Shown here: piece after piece, positions 12,404 to 30,121 of the stretch | How positions within the stretch are numbered: position 1 is the first letter of the stretch | Layout of the letters: every line of letters starts with the position of its first letter | NCBI GenBank assembly: GCA_025449115.1 | Contig: JAHLKC010000001.1 | Span: 372,001 to 436,000, forward strand | From: Chytridium lagenaria | Lineage: Eukaryota; Chytridiomycota; Chytridiomycetes; Chytridiales; Chytridiaceae | DNA length: 64,000 nt | Direction of reading: 5' to 3' | Made by a program: the position numbers and the translations under genes | Notes under the pieces: model-generated | Seen by the model: the letters and a program-made list of their open reading frames with translations, nothing else | The model's database searches: none | Told to the model about the DNA's origin: nothing

Positions 12404-12948
12404 ACGATCTCTGTTTTTCATGTTTGTCCGTCCTTTCGTTTATGCCTTTTTTGTCAACCTTTTGTTTCTGCTGGCTTGCCGGGAGTAATTTCTCGACACA
12501 TTCATACAAATCGGCGCCTTCTCTGTTTATTACTTTCTTTAAAGAACAAATGATGAATAAAATAGGGTCTGCAAATAGAAAATAAATAATAAGTATGGTG
12601 TACATACATACATAGATAATATATTCCATCCATACACTCACATGATAATATTAGGATATGTATTATGTATGTATAAAAGGTTACACATGAATTTCATATC
12701 TGCATGGGTGTCTAATTGTATTATTAAACCTAAAGATCAAGTACAGTGATACAAGATATAATACTAATAAATATATAATTAAATATATAATAACAACAAA
12801 CGGGTGAGCGTCTTGTTCTTTCTTTCTCACCCTTTCTTTAATACCCATCACATTGGACACATCATCATCATCATCATCATCATCACCACTTCATCTCTAC
12901 CACTTGTCCACATCTCTACCACTTACCCCCCCCCATCGCTTCATCTCA
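12404..12948. other. A/T-rich intergenic region with (ATC)n microsatellite
   Basis: Very A/T-rich from 12540 to 12800. It carries a trinucleotide microsatellite of about nine CAT/ATC units at about 12861-12890 and a run of seven C at about 12929. No gene seen. It ends at the signal peptide of the LRR array. Confidence 0.5.
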
Positions 12949-15900
12949 TGCTTCCCTCTGCATTGATCACCATCTGCTGGGGGCTGCACTCTCAAGTGTT
13001 GTTGCTGCTCAAGACACACTAGTCACACCATCAGCCAACAACAACAACAACAACACCAACAATAACACCATTCAGTCGGACTGTGCAATCTTAAAGTCAT
13101 TATTTTATCCAAACCCTAAAACCCTTGCACCGTGGGTTCTGATGTCAATGCCTGTTGTGGTTACTCTTCTGGGAGAGTGGATTCGTCTGCGATTCAGCAT
13201 CGCGGCTACTAGTAGCGTGAGTTATTTTCTAGTTTCTTTTGACTTTATGTTCGTAGCCGTCTTTTTTTTTTTTAAAAAAACAACACTAAACGTTTAATTT
13301 CTTAATATTACGATAGACGGATGACCACTCTTCCACTGGGAGAGCCTGGCTTGGTAAATGTTGCAATTCCGGATCTCCGTCGCCTCACAAGTCTTAAATC
13401 GTTCGAGTGCGACTTTTGTCCTTACTCCCAAGTACCCGAGTTCTTTGACGGTCCTCTAGTTCAAAGCCTTGAGAGCTTGTGAGTTCTTCCCCAGTTAACT
13501 TTCCTTCAATTCCCATTGACAAAATATTATGCAGACGCCTTGCAGGCATGAACGCAAGATCATCATCATTCCCTCAAAGCCTTGGAAACGCCGTGAATCT
13601 CGTCAATTTGTTTATGGCTGATACCACTGGACCTCTACCAGATCTATCCAGGCTCACTCGCCTCACCAGCTGCGCTCTCGGCAATTTTGGAACAAACTGC
13701 ATCGACTTTATCGATCCCAGCGATTTTATATTTGCTCAACCGGCTGCTTGTCGCGCCTCCTTTCGGAGATTTCGCGTTTGCCCAGGAGGTATGTCCCCTG
13801 CCCAAAGTTATTGTTTCTTTAATCACTCTGGTTTTGCCGCCTTGTTCTGACGTAGTTTCAGCAACGAGACGATATAAATCTAGGGAAGCAGACGAGTGTC
13901 AATTGGCAACGTCTCTTTTTTTCAGTAAGTTAAATTTAATTAAACGCCGTAATGCGCTATAAGTCCTACACTTTTTAGTTTTTTTCTATTCTTTTAGTTT
14001 CTTTTTTCCATTTATATAAACACGCTACAAATTAGCTCCAACGACTGCACCATGCGGTCATTGTCTACATGCTGTGGCTGGAGTTCATCACCAACAAGTT
14101 TTGTCGAATGCAAAATGGGCTATCTCTAGGATGTATGTGGTTCCTACTCTAATACATAAGGTTTTTGTCGCTAAAAATTATTCTCTAGGTTCTTTCAAGG
14201 CTGGCGAAATGTCTCAAGTATAAGCCCTGGGCTACCATCCTGATTTGAAAGGATTTGCCGCGTTGGAGGAACTTAATCTTCAGAGTTGTGGTTACCAAAG
14301 CATCACGCCTGACGTTTTGGACCAAACATGGCCTCACTAAGAGTATTGTAAGATTTTGGGAATGATTTCGGGTTGAAGACTTCCTTATATTAAGGGATGA
14401 TTGTTTTAGGAACTTGGCGGCAACAGCTTTATCAATTCTGAATTTCCAACGACAGTCACCTTACTTGTTGTCTTAGAACTCTGTAAGGAATTCTTCCATC
14501 TTTTCTCCTGCTTATCACAGAGTCTGTAACATGTAATTGCTAAAATCACATCATTTACAGTTTTATTTCGGGGACACGTGGCATTGCTCCGAATTAAGGG
14601 ATCTGGTCAACGTTGTTAATTGCAACCTTGGTAGTAGTGCCAGGTTTTGCATCCCGTATGAGGACAAGGCGAATTACCTTGACGACCAACCTTTGCATGC
14701 GTCACCGGTGGATTGCAGCAGAGGTCTATCTGCGATAGTGCGTTTCTTACTTTTATTCAGAAAATCAATGCTTACATCGAAATCTAATTGCTGATATTAC
14801 TTAGACCCTTCTATATACCGCGAGGCGCGATCTTGCCAAGTGGAATATCTACTGACTGCGACATTGTTTCTTTATCTTCTTTGGAGGTATGTGAACACTG
14901 TTTTTTCTTCTTTATTAGATCGGGACTGACAAAAGGATTCACTTAGATGTAACCGCTGCTCCATGGAGTGCCCGTGGATCCTGTTGCGGATGGGAGGGTA
15001 ATCCCGGTTATTGGCTGGACGGTCGAAACTACCAGTTTGTTAAATGCAACAATGATTTGAGGTGACGCACATGTAAGTTTCTCTCTTAATTAAGCTCCCA
15101 TTTCTTACACCGTACAGCTCTCTGCAAGCATGGGCCTTACGGTCAAGTGCCGGACCTTTCTGCTCTTACTAGCCTTGAAGTTCTCGATCTGGGGCTTAAT
15201 AAGTTTACAACTATACCAGACTTTTTTGCTCCGCTAAATCGGACGTTTCGGTTTTTGTGAGTAGATAAAATAGTATATATTGCCCCACTCCTTACCCGTG
15301 TCTCATAATAAGGAGCCTTTCGCAAACCCCATCAGTAACACGCCACTTCCTCCTTCTTTGGCAGCATCAAGCGTTCTGGAGACTCTGTATGTACTACCTT
15401 AGCTCATCTTCTCGATCGCTTTCTGTCTACCATAAACTTACACATTTCATTATTTGATTCTTCATTCAGGTGGGTGGATGCCCCTTCTCTGGCCCCCTCC
15501 CTGACTTTCGAAATCGAACGACAATGCGAACATGCATGCTTACAAACAACCGTGCATGTATCAATTTCACGAATATTGCTGCATTCAAGGCTGCCCAACC
15601 GTTCCCCTGTCATTACGGAACGGTGTTAGCAACATGCTCATGTGTCCTGATGGTGGGCCTATTATTCTCATATATGCCCTAACCTACTAATAGCCACTGA
15701 TGTCTATCCATTCGCACCCATCACCTTACCCGATTGTGCCAGAGTCGCCCAGATCTTCTTTCGTAAGTTTCCTTTCTGTATCGCCAATCTCACCCCATTT
15801 AGCCGGCCGTAATCCTCCTTGGTTCCCGCGTGCAAACTGCTGTGGATCGCCGGCAGCTTTTCAGGGGATGTACCGTGGCGAAAGCCTTAACTTCATCCAT

Positions 15901-17890
15901 TGCGATGATGAGGCTACGTCACGCGATTGTAAGGCAATAGTTCTCGTTAAAATCCTATTATCGATGTAGATCACTTTGGAACATGGACTTGTGCACCTAT
16001 TCCTAGTCTCGGAGGTTTCAGCGTCTTCAGCATTTGGAGATTTCGAATAACGCGTTTACGAGGATTGAGGATCGGTTAGATGATGTAGCTGGTCGTTGAA
16101 TATCTGTGCGTTCTCCGTTTTACTAAGTCTTGCGATGGCTAATACTTAATGCCATATACATTATTATTTTCCTTTCAGATCATTGCATGATTTAAGCAAC
16201 AGAAATCTCCCATTCCGCAATCCATCTCCAAGCTCGTAAATCTGGAGACTTTGTGAGACGCCTTTTTCTTCTTAAGTAAACTAAATAACATGGTTTCTTA
16301 GATTGGCGTACCCTTCTTTTCGCGGAACTATCCCAAACCTCTCCAACCTGAAGAAACTCTCATTCTGTCTGTTTTCAATCCGACGTGTATACCTGCAGCA
16401 GATAAGCAGCGTTCTCGCGTCGCAGCCACAAACGTGTGTCCGCATATGGTTAATATGCGATTTGTCCAGAGTGTGAGTTCTTTTTTATCTCTTGTGTTTG
16501 GTGAAAGAATAGATGCTGATGGTTTTTCTTCTTACTTAATCATTTTCAAGTTCGATCAATGTGATAAACTGTTGGAATGTTTTACCGTAAGTTTTTTATT
16601 CATTTTCAATTATACATTACTTCACCCAGACAAGTCAATATAACAACATTATAGCCGCCGGACTGGAACCTTGGGCAAAAGCTCCCACCTGTGCGGTTGG
16701 CAGCACGACCAGGATGGTTTGGAGAACCAAATCTTCGAAAATTGAATGCGATGCGCAAGGGAGGATAACAAAACTGTGAGCGAATTTTTTTACTATCACT
16801 CTTTTTTTACTTACCTGGTCTAACAGCAAACTCTTGCAATGTTTATAACTCAAAACTATATTACGGACCTGTTCCTGATTTTTCGGTGTTGAGGAACCTA
16901 CAGGAGTGGAGCTTGGAGAAACTTTTTTACAGAGTTAGGGACTTTTTGAACCGCTTGCTCCAAGTCTTGAGCTATTGTAAGTAGATTTGGTATTGCATTT
17001 CGTCTCTGCATAGGGCTTCTTTGTAACTTTCTTCTTCGGATCTCAGGAGTTTCATGAGAACCGTGTATGAAGTCAAGTTTCCTCCGTCCATCTCGAAGCT
17101 ATCAATCTTCGGGTTTGTAAGTATCTCTTCCCTCTACTTAAACCCCCTGACACTTGCGTACTCATATATAAACAAACATCATATTCCCATTTATCTAGTT
17201 AATGTGGAATCATTTGGTGCCCGGTCCCAGACTGTCGAATTAACTAAGCTTAAAGATTGCGGTTCAATCAGAATCCCGAACTCTGTATCCCATATACCAA
17301 TCGTCAAACTTCATAGCCGCTCAAACCTGGCCCTTGCAACCAAGTTTAAATATTTTGAGGACATGCGAGAATGGTAAGGGTTGGTTACTTTGCAATAGTG
17401 TTGCCATTGCGAAAATTGAATCTACTCTAATTCTCTATTTAAAGCGACCGCAATATACATTCCAGTCATTCCCGTCACTTCAACTGTACCACAATCACCT
17501 CTTCTACCACGCAATTCATCTCCAGTCTCACAACCACATCTTCTCCTTTCACAGCCGATCCCGATCACATACGCCGTCCACCACCTCTTTCACGCTCACA
17601 ACTCCGAAATTTCGGAACCTTCCCCGATCCTCGTTCCCACCATGTTGCCGGACGACATTATCACCAACACACTTTCCCCTTCCGACGATCCCGTCCTTCC
17701 TTTAACAAATCCATCGTTCCGAATCACTCGCACCTCTTCAGACGTGCTTCCTCCACATTCACCTCAACTCAACAGATACCCCCCGCCATGTCGGATCTGC
17801 TTCCGGATCACTCATCCAGTTGTGACGTCCGGGGCCACCAGATCCAATAATAAACAGTGGACAGCATGGATGCTACCCATCATCTGCTAG
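12949..17890 (+). CDS. Secreted leucine-rich-repeat protein array, multi-module, frame-broken
   Basis: Begins with a likely signal peptide (MLPSALITI, a one-base break, then LGAALSSVVAA) and an Asn-rich linker. At least four similar modules follow. Each has an N-terminal cap of the form D-C...(Trp)...CCG(Y/W/S)...C, LRR sequence, and a closing Cys-rich stretch. Caps: SDCAILKSLF with ACCGYSSG (13060-13180); DECQLATSLFF with STCCGW (13890-14090); VDCSRGL with GSCCGWEG (14710-14990); PDCARVAQIFF with NCCGSP (15730-15850). Closers: CIDFIDPSDFIFAQPAAC (13710-13750) and CINFTNIAAFKAAQPFPC (15555-15610). LRR example: LSALTSLEVLDLGLNKF. A Ser/Thr/Pro-rich open stretch follows at 17447-17890. Many short introns and frame breaks occur. 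It may be one long protein, a cluster of LRR genes, or partly pseudogenised. Confidence 0.55.
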
Positions 17891-18711
17891 GTTTTCTGCA
17901 TTCTAGGGACAGTTGGGCGTTCTTGTGGAGGTATTGGGGAGAATAGGCTGTTGGGGGAGTCGAACAAGCCTTTAATGACGAGTGGAAGTGTCGACGATCC
18001 TGATCATTGTCTTTTCGTGTTCAGTTTCGTTTACTTACCAGCGTTAATGCGTTTTCTCTTTATTATTCTTTCTGTTTACTATCTCGGTTGTTTATATGGT
18101 GTTTCGTTGTTTATTTTGACCATATATTCCCGAGTTTTGATCACGTTAAGGAGCTGTCTTGTACGCTTGTCCCATTCTCAAGTCTTATTATAGTATTTTT
18201 TTTCTAATAATTCTTTGCTGTTCCTTATATACATAATCATGTTTGTTTATCCCGGTAAATAATACCTATTTCAAAATGACTTGTGAAATTGTGAGAAGGT
18301 TTGCTTATCATTTTTTTATTCAATTATTGTTAAACCCGTCTATCCATCCATCCATCGACCGTCCATTTTTTAAAATATCGATAGTCTTCATTCAGACGAT
18401 TTTGGAAACTGATATTCCCTTCCACTATCTTGTGAGACCCTTCAATTCAAGATTAATTAGTAGCCGGCCCAGTCCTGGTGTTCTCAACCCAACCTCCTCC
18501 AATAACCATCAAACAGATGGCCAGGAATCAGGTTTGTCCTTAAGATAGGATGGATGACGTGCAGTTTGCCTGGAATAGGATGGATGATGCCTGACTTACC
18601 AGTTGTTTGATAGTAATTGGCTAAATGAAAGGGTCAAGACGAACCTTGAGGCGTTGGTCGTTGGCCATTAAACGTAGGGTTGATTTCCGCAAACATACTT
18701 AACTGTAGTCA
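17891..18711. other. Region upstream of ABC transporter, possible 5' exon
   Basis: Mostly T-rich sequence. An open stretch at about 18243-18530 ends in a possible phase-1 donor (GTTTGTCC) that would join the first clear ABC-transporter exon at an acceptor near 18711. It could therefore hold a 5' exon, but it has no homology I recognise. Confidence 0.3.
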
Positions 18712-24683
<5,972 letters not shown>

Positions 24684-24742
24684 GAAATTTCAATAAAAGA
24701 GATAAATATTTACTGAGTTAAGCAGCCCTAAGTAGTGGAGCC

Positions 24743-24766
24743 ATGAGTGAAATAAATTGGCTGTGA
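24743..24766 (+). promoter_or_regulatory. Short upstream open reading frame
   Basis: ATG at 24743 opens a seven-codon frame (MSEINWL, stop TGA) that ends 11 bases before the ATG of the next gene. If it lies in the mRNA leader it could reduce translation of that gene. The position of the transcript start is not known. Confidence 0.3.
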
Positions 24767-24777
24767 AACCTTTGAGA

Positions 24778-25953
24778 ATGGCCTCAAGTCTGGATGCCCT
24801 TTTGTCTTTCACACCGAGGCCCCTCTACTCGGCGATCATTGTTGGCACCGCCTTCTACTTTCTACTTCGGCCACTGCTAAAACTTCTCATTCATTTCGTG
24901 CCTAACGCCTCTACCCAGAATCGGAAGCTTCATCCGTTCTCAAAGGCGGGACTTTTCCCCCTCCTCCCATTGCCATTCCAATATGTAATTCTTCGAGGCA
25001 TTGCTACAACAATACCCTCGCTCCAAACTCAGACTGCTGAGCCGGCTACAAAGACAGAGAAGCATTGTGAGACGCTTCCTCTTGTTCCATCAGTCCCCGA
25101 GCCCAAGCCCGTTTCATCAGCCCAAAAGCCAGCCAGTCCATGGCAACCTACCCGCGGGCCCAAATCTAAAGGTGCCGACAAGAAAAACGCCAAAGACAAG
25201 GTAGTCTTTCAAAGAGCTGTCCAGGCTTCTGGAAATGGAGAGGGAAGTGCGGGAAACCTTGCTTCTACACGTTTTGATCTTCCATGGTGGCTCCTGCCTT
25301 CTGAACGTTTTCGAAATGTTAACATTGGAGCTGTTTGGGTCTTTTTTGTATCCTATCTGTTGCTTTGGGGTGCGAGAATTTGGAGTTCTGGTGGATCACC
25401 TTTTGAAGTGGTATCTGCTACACTTAATTTTACGCATGCTGTGAGTCCTTCGCGTGTTATCTATTACTTTCATTTTTTCTATTTACTCAATACCACACAG
25501 ACTTCGCCCATAACTCTCTTCCTTTGTTTCTTTTATCTGTTCCAATATGTTTCGTATTTCTAGATCATCCTAGTACTTTCAGTAAGGGTTTTATCTTTTG
25601 ACGAACCTCCAAGGGCACCCTTTGCCAACACAATCAAGCTAAAGAAGACCGCAGCATCATCTGAGGAGGAGGACGATGCGGATGCCATTCCAAAGCTGTC
25701 GAACTCTGCGTCGCATTTGGTGCGCCTTCTCCACCGCGGCATTGTCATTCACACCATACTGCTATACCCGCAACTCGCATCCGATCTGATGCCGAAGTCG
25801 TTCCCAACGTCCGTGGCAGCGTTTCTGGGAACGGGGGCAATATACTGCATTGTTGGTGTGCAGGTTTATGCCTATGGATGTTATAGAGAGCTATGGAAAA
25901 TTGAGCAGATTAGTGAAGAGGTTGAGGAGGTTGTCGGTAAAAAGAAGTGGTGA
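24778..25953 (+). CDS. Polytopic membrane protein with C-terminal dilysine-like signal
   Basis: Starts MASSLDALLSF at 24778, only 95 bases after the ABC transporter stop. An early hydrophobic helix (SAIIVGTAFYFLL) is followed by a Pro/Lys-rich linker, then a helix near VWVFFVSYLLLW. An intron at about 25441-25563 joins phase 0 into IILVLSVRVLSFDEPP. An acidic loop follows (SSEEEDDAD), then two more hydrophobic stretches (GIVIHTILLY; VAAFLGTGAIYCIVGVQVYA). The end, KKKW, fits a KKxx ER-retrieval signal, so an ER/Golgi location is inferred. I do not recognise the family. Confidence 0.65.
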
Positions 25954-26514
25954 TGGATAAGTCTCATATTGGGAGGATGTTTCATAAGAGGGCTTTGTCT
26001 TGCGATACAAGGAGTGTTTAGTAGATTGCTGTTCTTTGCATGTTTGCCAATAATCTTAAGATAAATCATTACCTACGCCAAGTCTAAGAGTTCGATAATT
26101 TTGACCAGCTATATCCAAACACATACGATTTTTGGTGTAAACGAAACAATCAGCAACAATCTAAAAAGGTTTATTTTCGGCTGGCGAGGTGATATGTTGT
26201 GATAGGATATAATTAATTGATGAGTTGAGTTGAATCGTAGCCCGACATTGAATTTAAGCAAGTATGTTGTCCCGAAGCATTCCAAAAAAAAGCTATATCT
26301 CAAAGACATTTTCAAAATTCACAAATCTACAATGCATGCGTACATTAACCATATTGAAATCCTTATTATTTACCAAAGCCTATATCAAAGCTACAAACCG
26401 ACGAAAAAGATAGATAAGAACTTGGAAACGATGGTAACAGATATGTCACAAACGATTTTAAATAACAAAAGACAACGAATACGATAGGAAGTGAGTGATT
26501 GCGCAAACGTTTGG
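25954..26514. other. Convergent intergenic region, A/T-rich
   Basis: Lies between the 3' ends of a plus-strand and a minus-strand gene, so it holds their terminator regions. It is A/T-rich with repeated AATAAA-like words. The open stretch at 26230-26487 is Lys/Ile-rich and looks like chance. Confidence 0.45.
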
Positions 26515-29500
26515 TTATGATCCTCGACTGTAAGGCGGTGGCGCTACAGCTGAATAAGAGGGAACTATTCCGACGCGTCCAGAGATGTTGCCCGAGTTAA
26601 TTAGAGAAGTAGGATCGGACACGGCAGACGGGTCACCGCGTCGTAGCAGGTCAACGGCGGAATGAATGGTTGTACGTATACCAAAAGGAAGAATTCCAAT
26701 TTCTTCACGCATGTCACGAACGGTGAGGTTGAAAAGCCGTTGTCCAGTAACGCGTTGAGCTTTAAAATATTTAGTACAAAAAATGAAGAGAAGAGTGGGG
26801 AAAAAGGTATTACCTCTAAACCTCTCCACAATATCCTCTCCAACCCCAACATCATCACCAAGCCAACGGCAAATCCTCTCAGTATCCCATAATTGTGGTG
26901 GTGCCAACGCAGGATCATCATGGTTCAGTCCATCGCTTCCACTTCCTGAAGCGCTCCCTTCTTCCAAGGCGCGAGCCTCCTTCTGAAGCTGAGATAGTGC
27001 TCGTATACTCTTCAAAAGTGTAGCATGAATATCGAGGGTTATAGTGGGAGAAAGCTTGTCGCCAGGGGCTACTGAAGACGACGCATACTCAGCAGATTCC
27101 GATAAACATGGGAGTATAATGGTGGCGGGGATATCAAGCTCCATCGCGAGATCGTCTGCAGTAAGCTGAAGCAAGTTGCGTCCGTCGATAGAGTGATCTG
27201 CAGGGGGGGTCAAAAAAAATATAAACAAGTTAAGTAGATATTGCATTTCTCTTTTGCCTCCGAAAAAAGCAAAGGTAAACAGAGACAGCAGCATTATATA
27301 TATAGAAAAATCACAAACCTCTGAAAGCAACCGCAACACTTTCAGGAAGTCCCATCCGTGTCAGATACATGACAACCTCATCCACCGTCCACTCCTCAGG
27401 GTCACCAACAACATCCACAACCTCTTCTATGTCTTCGCGGGCTTCATCCTCGTTTTTCCCCACATTCGACATTTGGCGGGAATGGCTCGTGTCCCTTTCC
27501 TCAATCTCATTTTCATCTTCTCGTTGTGAAGCTTCAGCCTTGCCATTCGCTATGCTCCGATCGGCATCCTCCCTGCTCAAGGATACTTCCGCCCTTAAAC
27601 CACTGGCATCTGACGACTGCATAGAATCTCCTATGGAAAGTGTCCTCCCCCCACGTCGTGTCCCATTAAAATCTCTATTTAACATAAGCGAATCTTCAGA
27701 GACACTATCCGAAGAAGCTGCAGACGTAGAGGGATAATTGACGAGAGTTGGAGATGTGATGACAGCAACGGCAGAGCTGGTAGCTAAACCTCTGACGTTA
27801 AGAACAATACGACGGCGAATTGGGCGTCCTGATTTAGAAACAATCCGATGACGAGAGTGTGAAAGCAGTGGGTTCAGGGATGGGTCTTCGAGTATCAGAG
27901 AGGTCGGAGGGAGTTGCTCGACGAGCGACCTCTCAACCTTACTATCAGATAAAGTAGATGTAAGCAGACCAACTCCGAAACCGAGACCCTTATTAATCAA
28001 ACCTGCCCCTTTTTCACCCTGCTCAAGCTCCACAGTGGCTGGTTGAGCTATATCAATACCATGATATAGAACAGCGTCATCAATCCTCAATACACTAGCT
28101 GTTGTTTCAGAGGGCATATCGACTAATCCCCCTCCTTTCCCTATCGGTTGGAGAAGGCCAACCGCCGGCACACTTTCGTCTGCTTGCAATGCGGAGCCAG
28201 AATTACTGTTAAATAGTGCGGCCTTTTCATTAATCTAGTTTTCTTCTGGCAATTTCGTCTATTGAAGTTGCCATCGAGGATGCAGAGGGTGATGCGGCAT
28301 CAATCCTAGGATTATGGTCCTTCGGTCTAGAGGCCAGAGGTGGCGAAACGGTCATAACCAGATCCTTTTCCATGTCTCTCTTGCTAACTTTCGTTTGCGC
28401 GCACGTCCAAGAACAAGGCGACAACGGGAAATAGCACAACGACGGCCATAATACCGACAGCAACGGGCACAATAACGGATGGATTGGAAAAAGGAGACGG
28501 ATTGACTCCTGTTGGTTCAATGACTGAAGAAGAAGATGACGAAGGCTTAATTGTGCCAGTACCTGACGATCCTAGTGGCACCGATGCTCGAAGTCCAGAT
28601 CCATCATCATTAAATGATCCACCAGAGGCTGGCTCGGTCTGAATGATGATGATGATATTGGGGTCTTCTGACAAAAAGGGCAGAGTGGCCGGATTTTCCC
28701 CATTCGTGACTGTAACAAAGCGAGTGGTCGGTGTGCTTGGGTTTGGAGAAATAGGGGGGATGATATTGGGTTATTAGGACTCGGTTCGGTGGGATTTGAA
28801 GGGCCACTGCTTGGGGGGGTTGCGGATTGGATGGGGACGGGGTGGTTGGCGGATTACTTGACGGAAAAATTGCAGTAGCCTGCGAGCATGGTCTCCCACC
28901 ATTCATAGAGGCAAAGCCATTAAAGCACGATCTTGGTTGAGCATTAACAAAGTCTTGAATGTTGACGTAATTGATGCACATTCCAGGATTGTTCTCGAGA
29001 TTGCAGTATTTGATGTTCCCAAGTCCAGCAAGAGTAGGGGCTTCGCCTCCAAATACCGAATTCATCCAGACATATTCTAAATTCACCATATTCGCGACAG
29101 ATAATGGGAAAGGACTATTTAGCATCGCTCCACGTTCCAATCGTCTGACATCAAGAAAAACAACAAAATGAAAGTGGTTAATTATTACACGAAACGTAAG
29201 ATATGAATACGAATAATTCCCATAAGGAAATTTAACTTACAGGTAAGTTATCTGCGAAGCGATGGGTCTAAGCGAATCGGGAAAGCGGTTGAAACCGTTT
29301 CCAGAAAGATCAATCTTTCGCAAAGCCGTAAAGACAGATAAGTCTGGGACCTCCCTTATCTCAACCCCATGCTATTCAAAAATCTAAAGAAGCGCAAAGT
29401 TGGATCAGTAAAGAACCTCTTTAAGTAAGTGAATGGATAAACAGCTTAAGAGATTGAGGAGAAACTAAAATGAAAGGACAAGTAAAGAAATTGATAAGAA

Positions 29501-29773
29501 ACTAAAACAATTGACATGACAGCAAAAACCGCCAAGCAACTATTCAACTACTGTGGAGACAAGAGAAACATCGAAAAAAAAAAGATGCAAGAAGTCAAAC
29601 GCACAAAGTGACGATCTTATTATCACCATCGCATTCAATGTTCCGATGGTCCTCCCTTCAAAGCTGAGGCCACCTAGATATCCACAGCATGCATTCGGAC
29701 TGTCAGTCGACCACCTGGGAGACCTTCCATTAGGGTAGAATCTCTGGGTGAGGAGCTGACAGTCCGAAGACAT
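26515..29773 (-). CDS. LRR-transmembrane-SAM-SAM receptor-like protein
   Basis: Reads, from the 5' end on the minus strand, a Cys-capped LRR ectodomain: MSSDCQLLTQRFYP, NACCGYLGG, then EVPDLSVFTALRKIDLSGN and NLEYVWMNSVFGG. It closes with CINYVNIQDFVNAQPRSC. A Pro/Ser/Thr-rich stalk follows, then one transmembrane helix (VIVPVAVGIMAVVVLFPVVA, about 28400-28470) and a basic flank. A cytoplasmic linker of about 300 residues leads to two SAM domains: WTVDEVVMYLTRMGLPESV with HSIDGRNLLQLTADDLAMEL, and LWDTERICRWLGDDVGVGED with QRVTGQRLFNLTVRDMREEI. The tail is Pro/Ser-rich. SAM domains mediate oligomerisation, so a surface receptor or adhesion scaffold is inferred. Frame breaks near 29650, 28815 and 28757 (C runs), 28385 and 28222 look like consensus errors. 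No signal peptide was found; a 5' exon may be missing. Confidence 0.72.
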
Positions 29774-30121
29774 TTGGCCCTAACAAGCAATTCCGGTGTT
29801 GTATAAATATTCCTATTCACCCTCTCTTTTTCAGGAATGCCTCAAAATGATCGTCGCGAGGATTGAGCTGAGGGTAAGTGACGAATGATGGATGCAGTGA
29901 GAGAATGAATGTTAAAGAGGAGGTAGGAGGTGATGAGGTGGGTATTTGTCCTCCTGCATATGTCTATAGGTTATGTGTGATTTTTTTCTAATAAAATAAT
30001 GTAACAGGGCCCCTTTCACTGTGCGACGTGAGAGCCCAAACAGAATATATAAAAATATGTTATTTCCTTGATTACTTGACAATTTGTTGTTATTCCAACC
30101 CCACCCATCAACAAAGCAAAG
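29774..30121. promoter_or_regulatory. Divergent spacer between LRR-SAM gene and PEPCK
   Basis: A 348-base spacer shared by two divergent genes. A TATATAAAAA element at 30046-30055 lies about 70 bases before the PEPCK start and is the likely TATA box of that gene. Confidence 0.45.

Noticed and set aside
12861..12890. (ATC)n microsatellite, and similar runs at 1245-1266 and 47330-47354
   Set aside because: Simple sequence repeats, common in such genomes. The two other runs encode Ser and Pro tracts at gene ends and are not of special interest.
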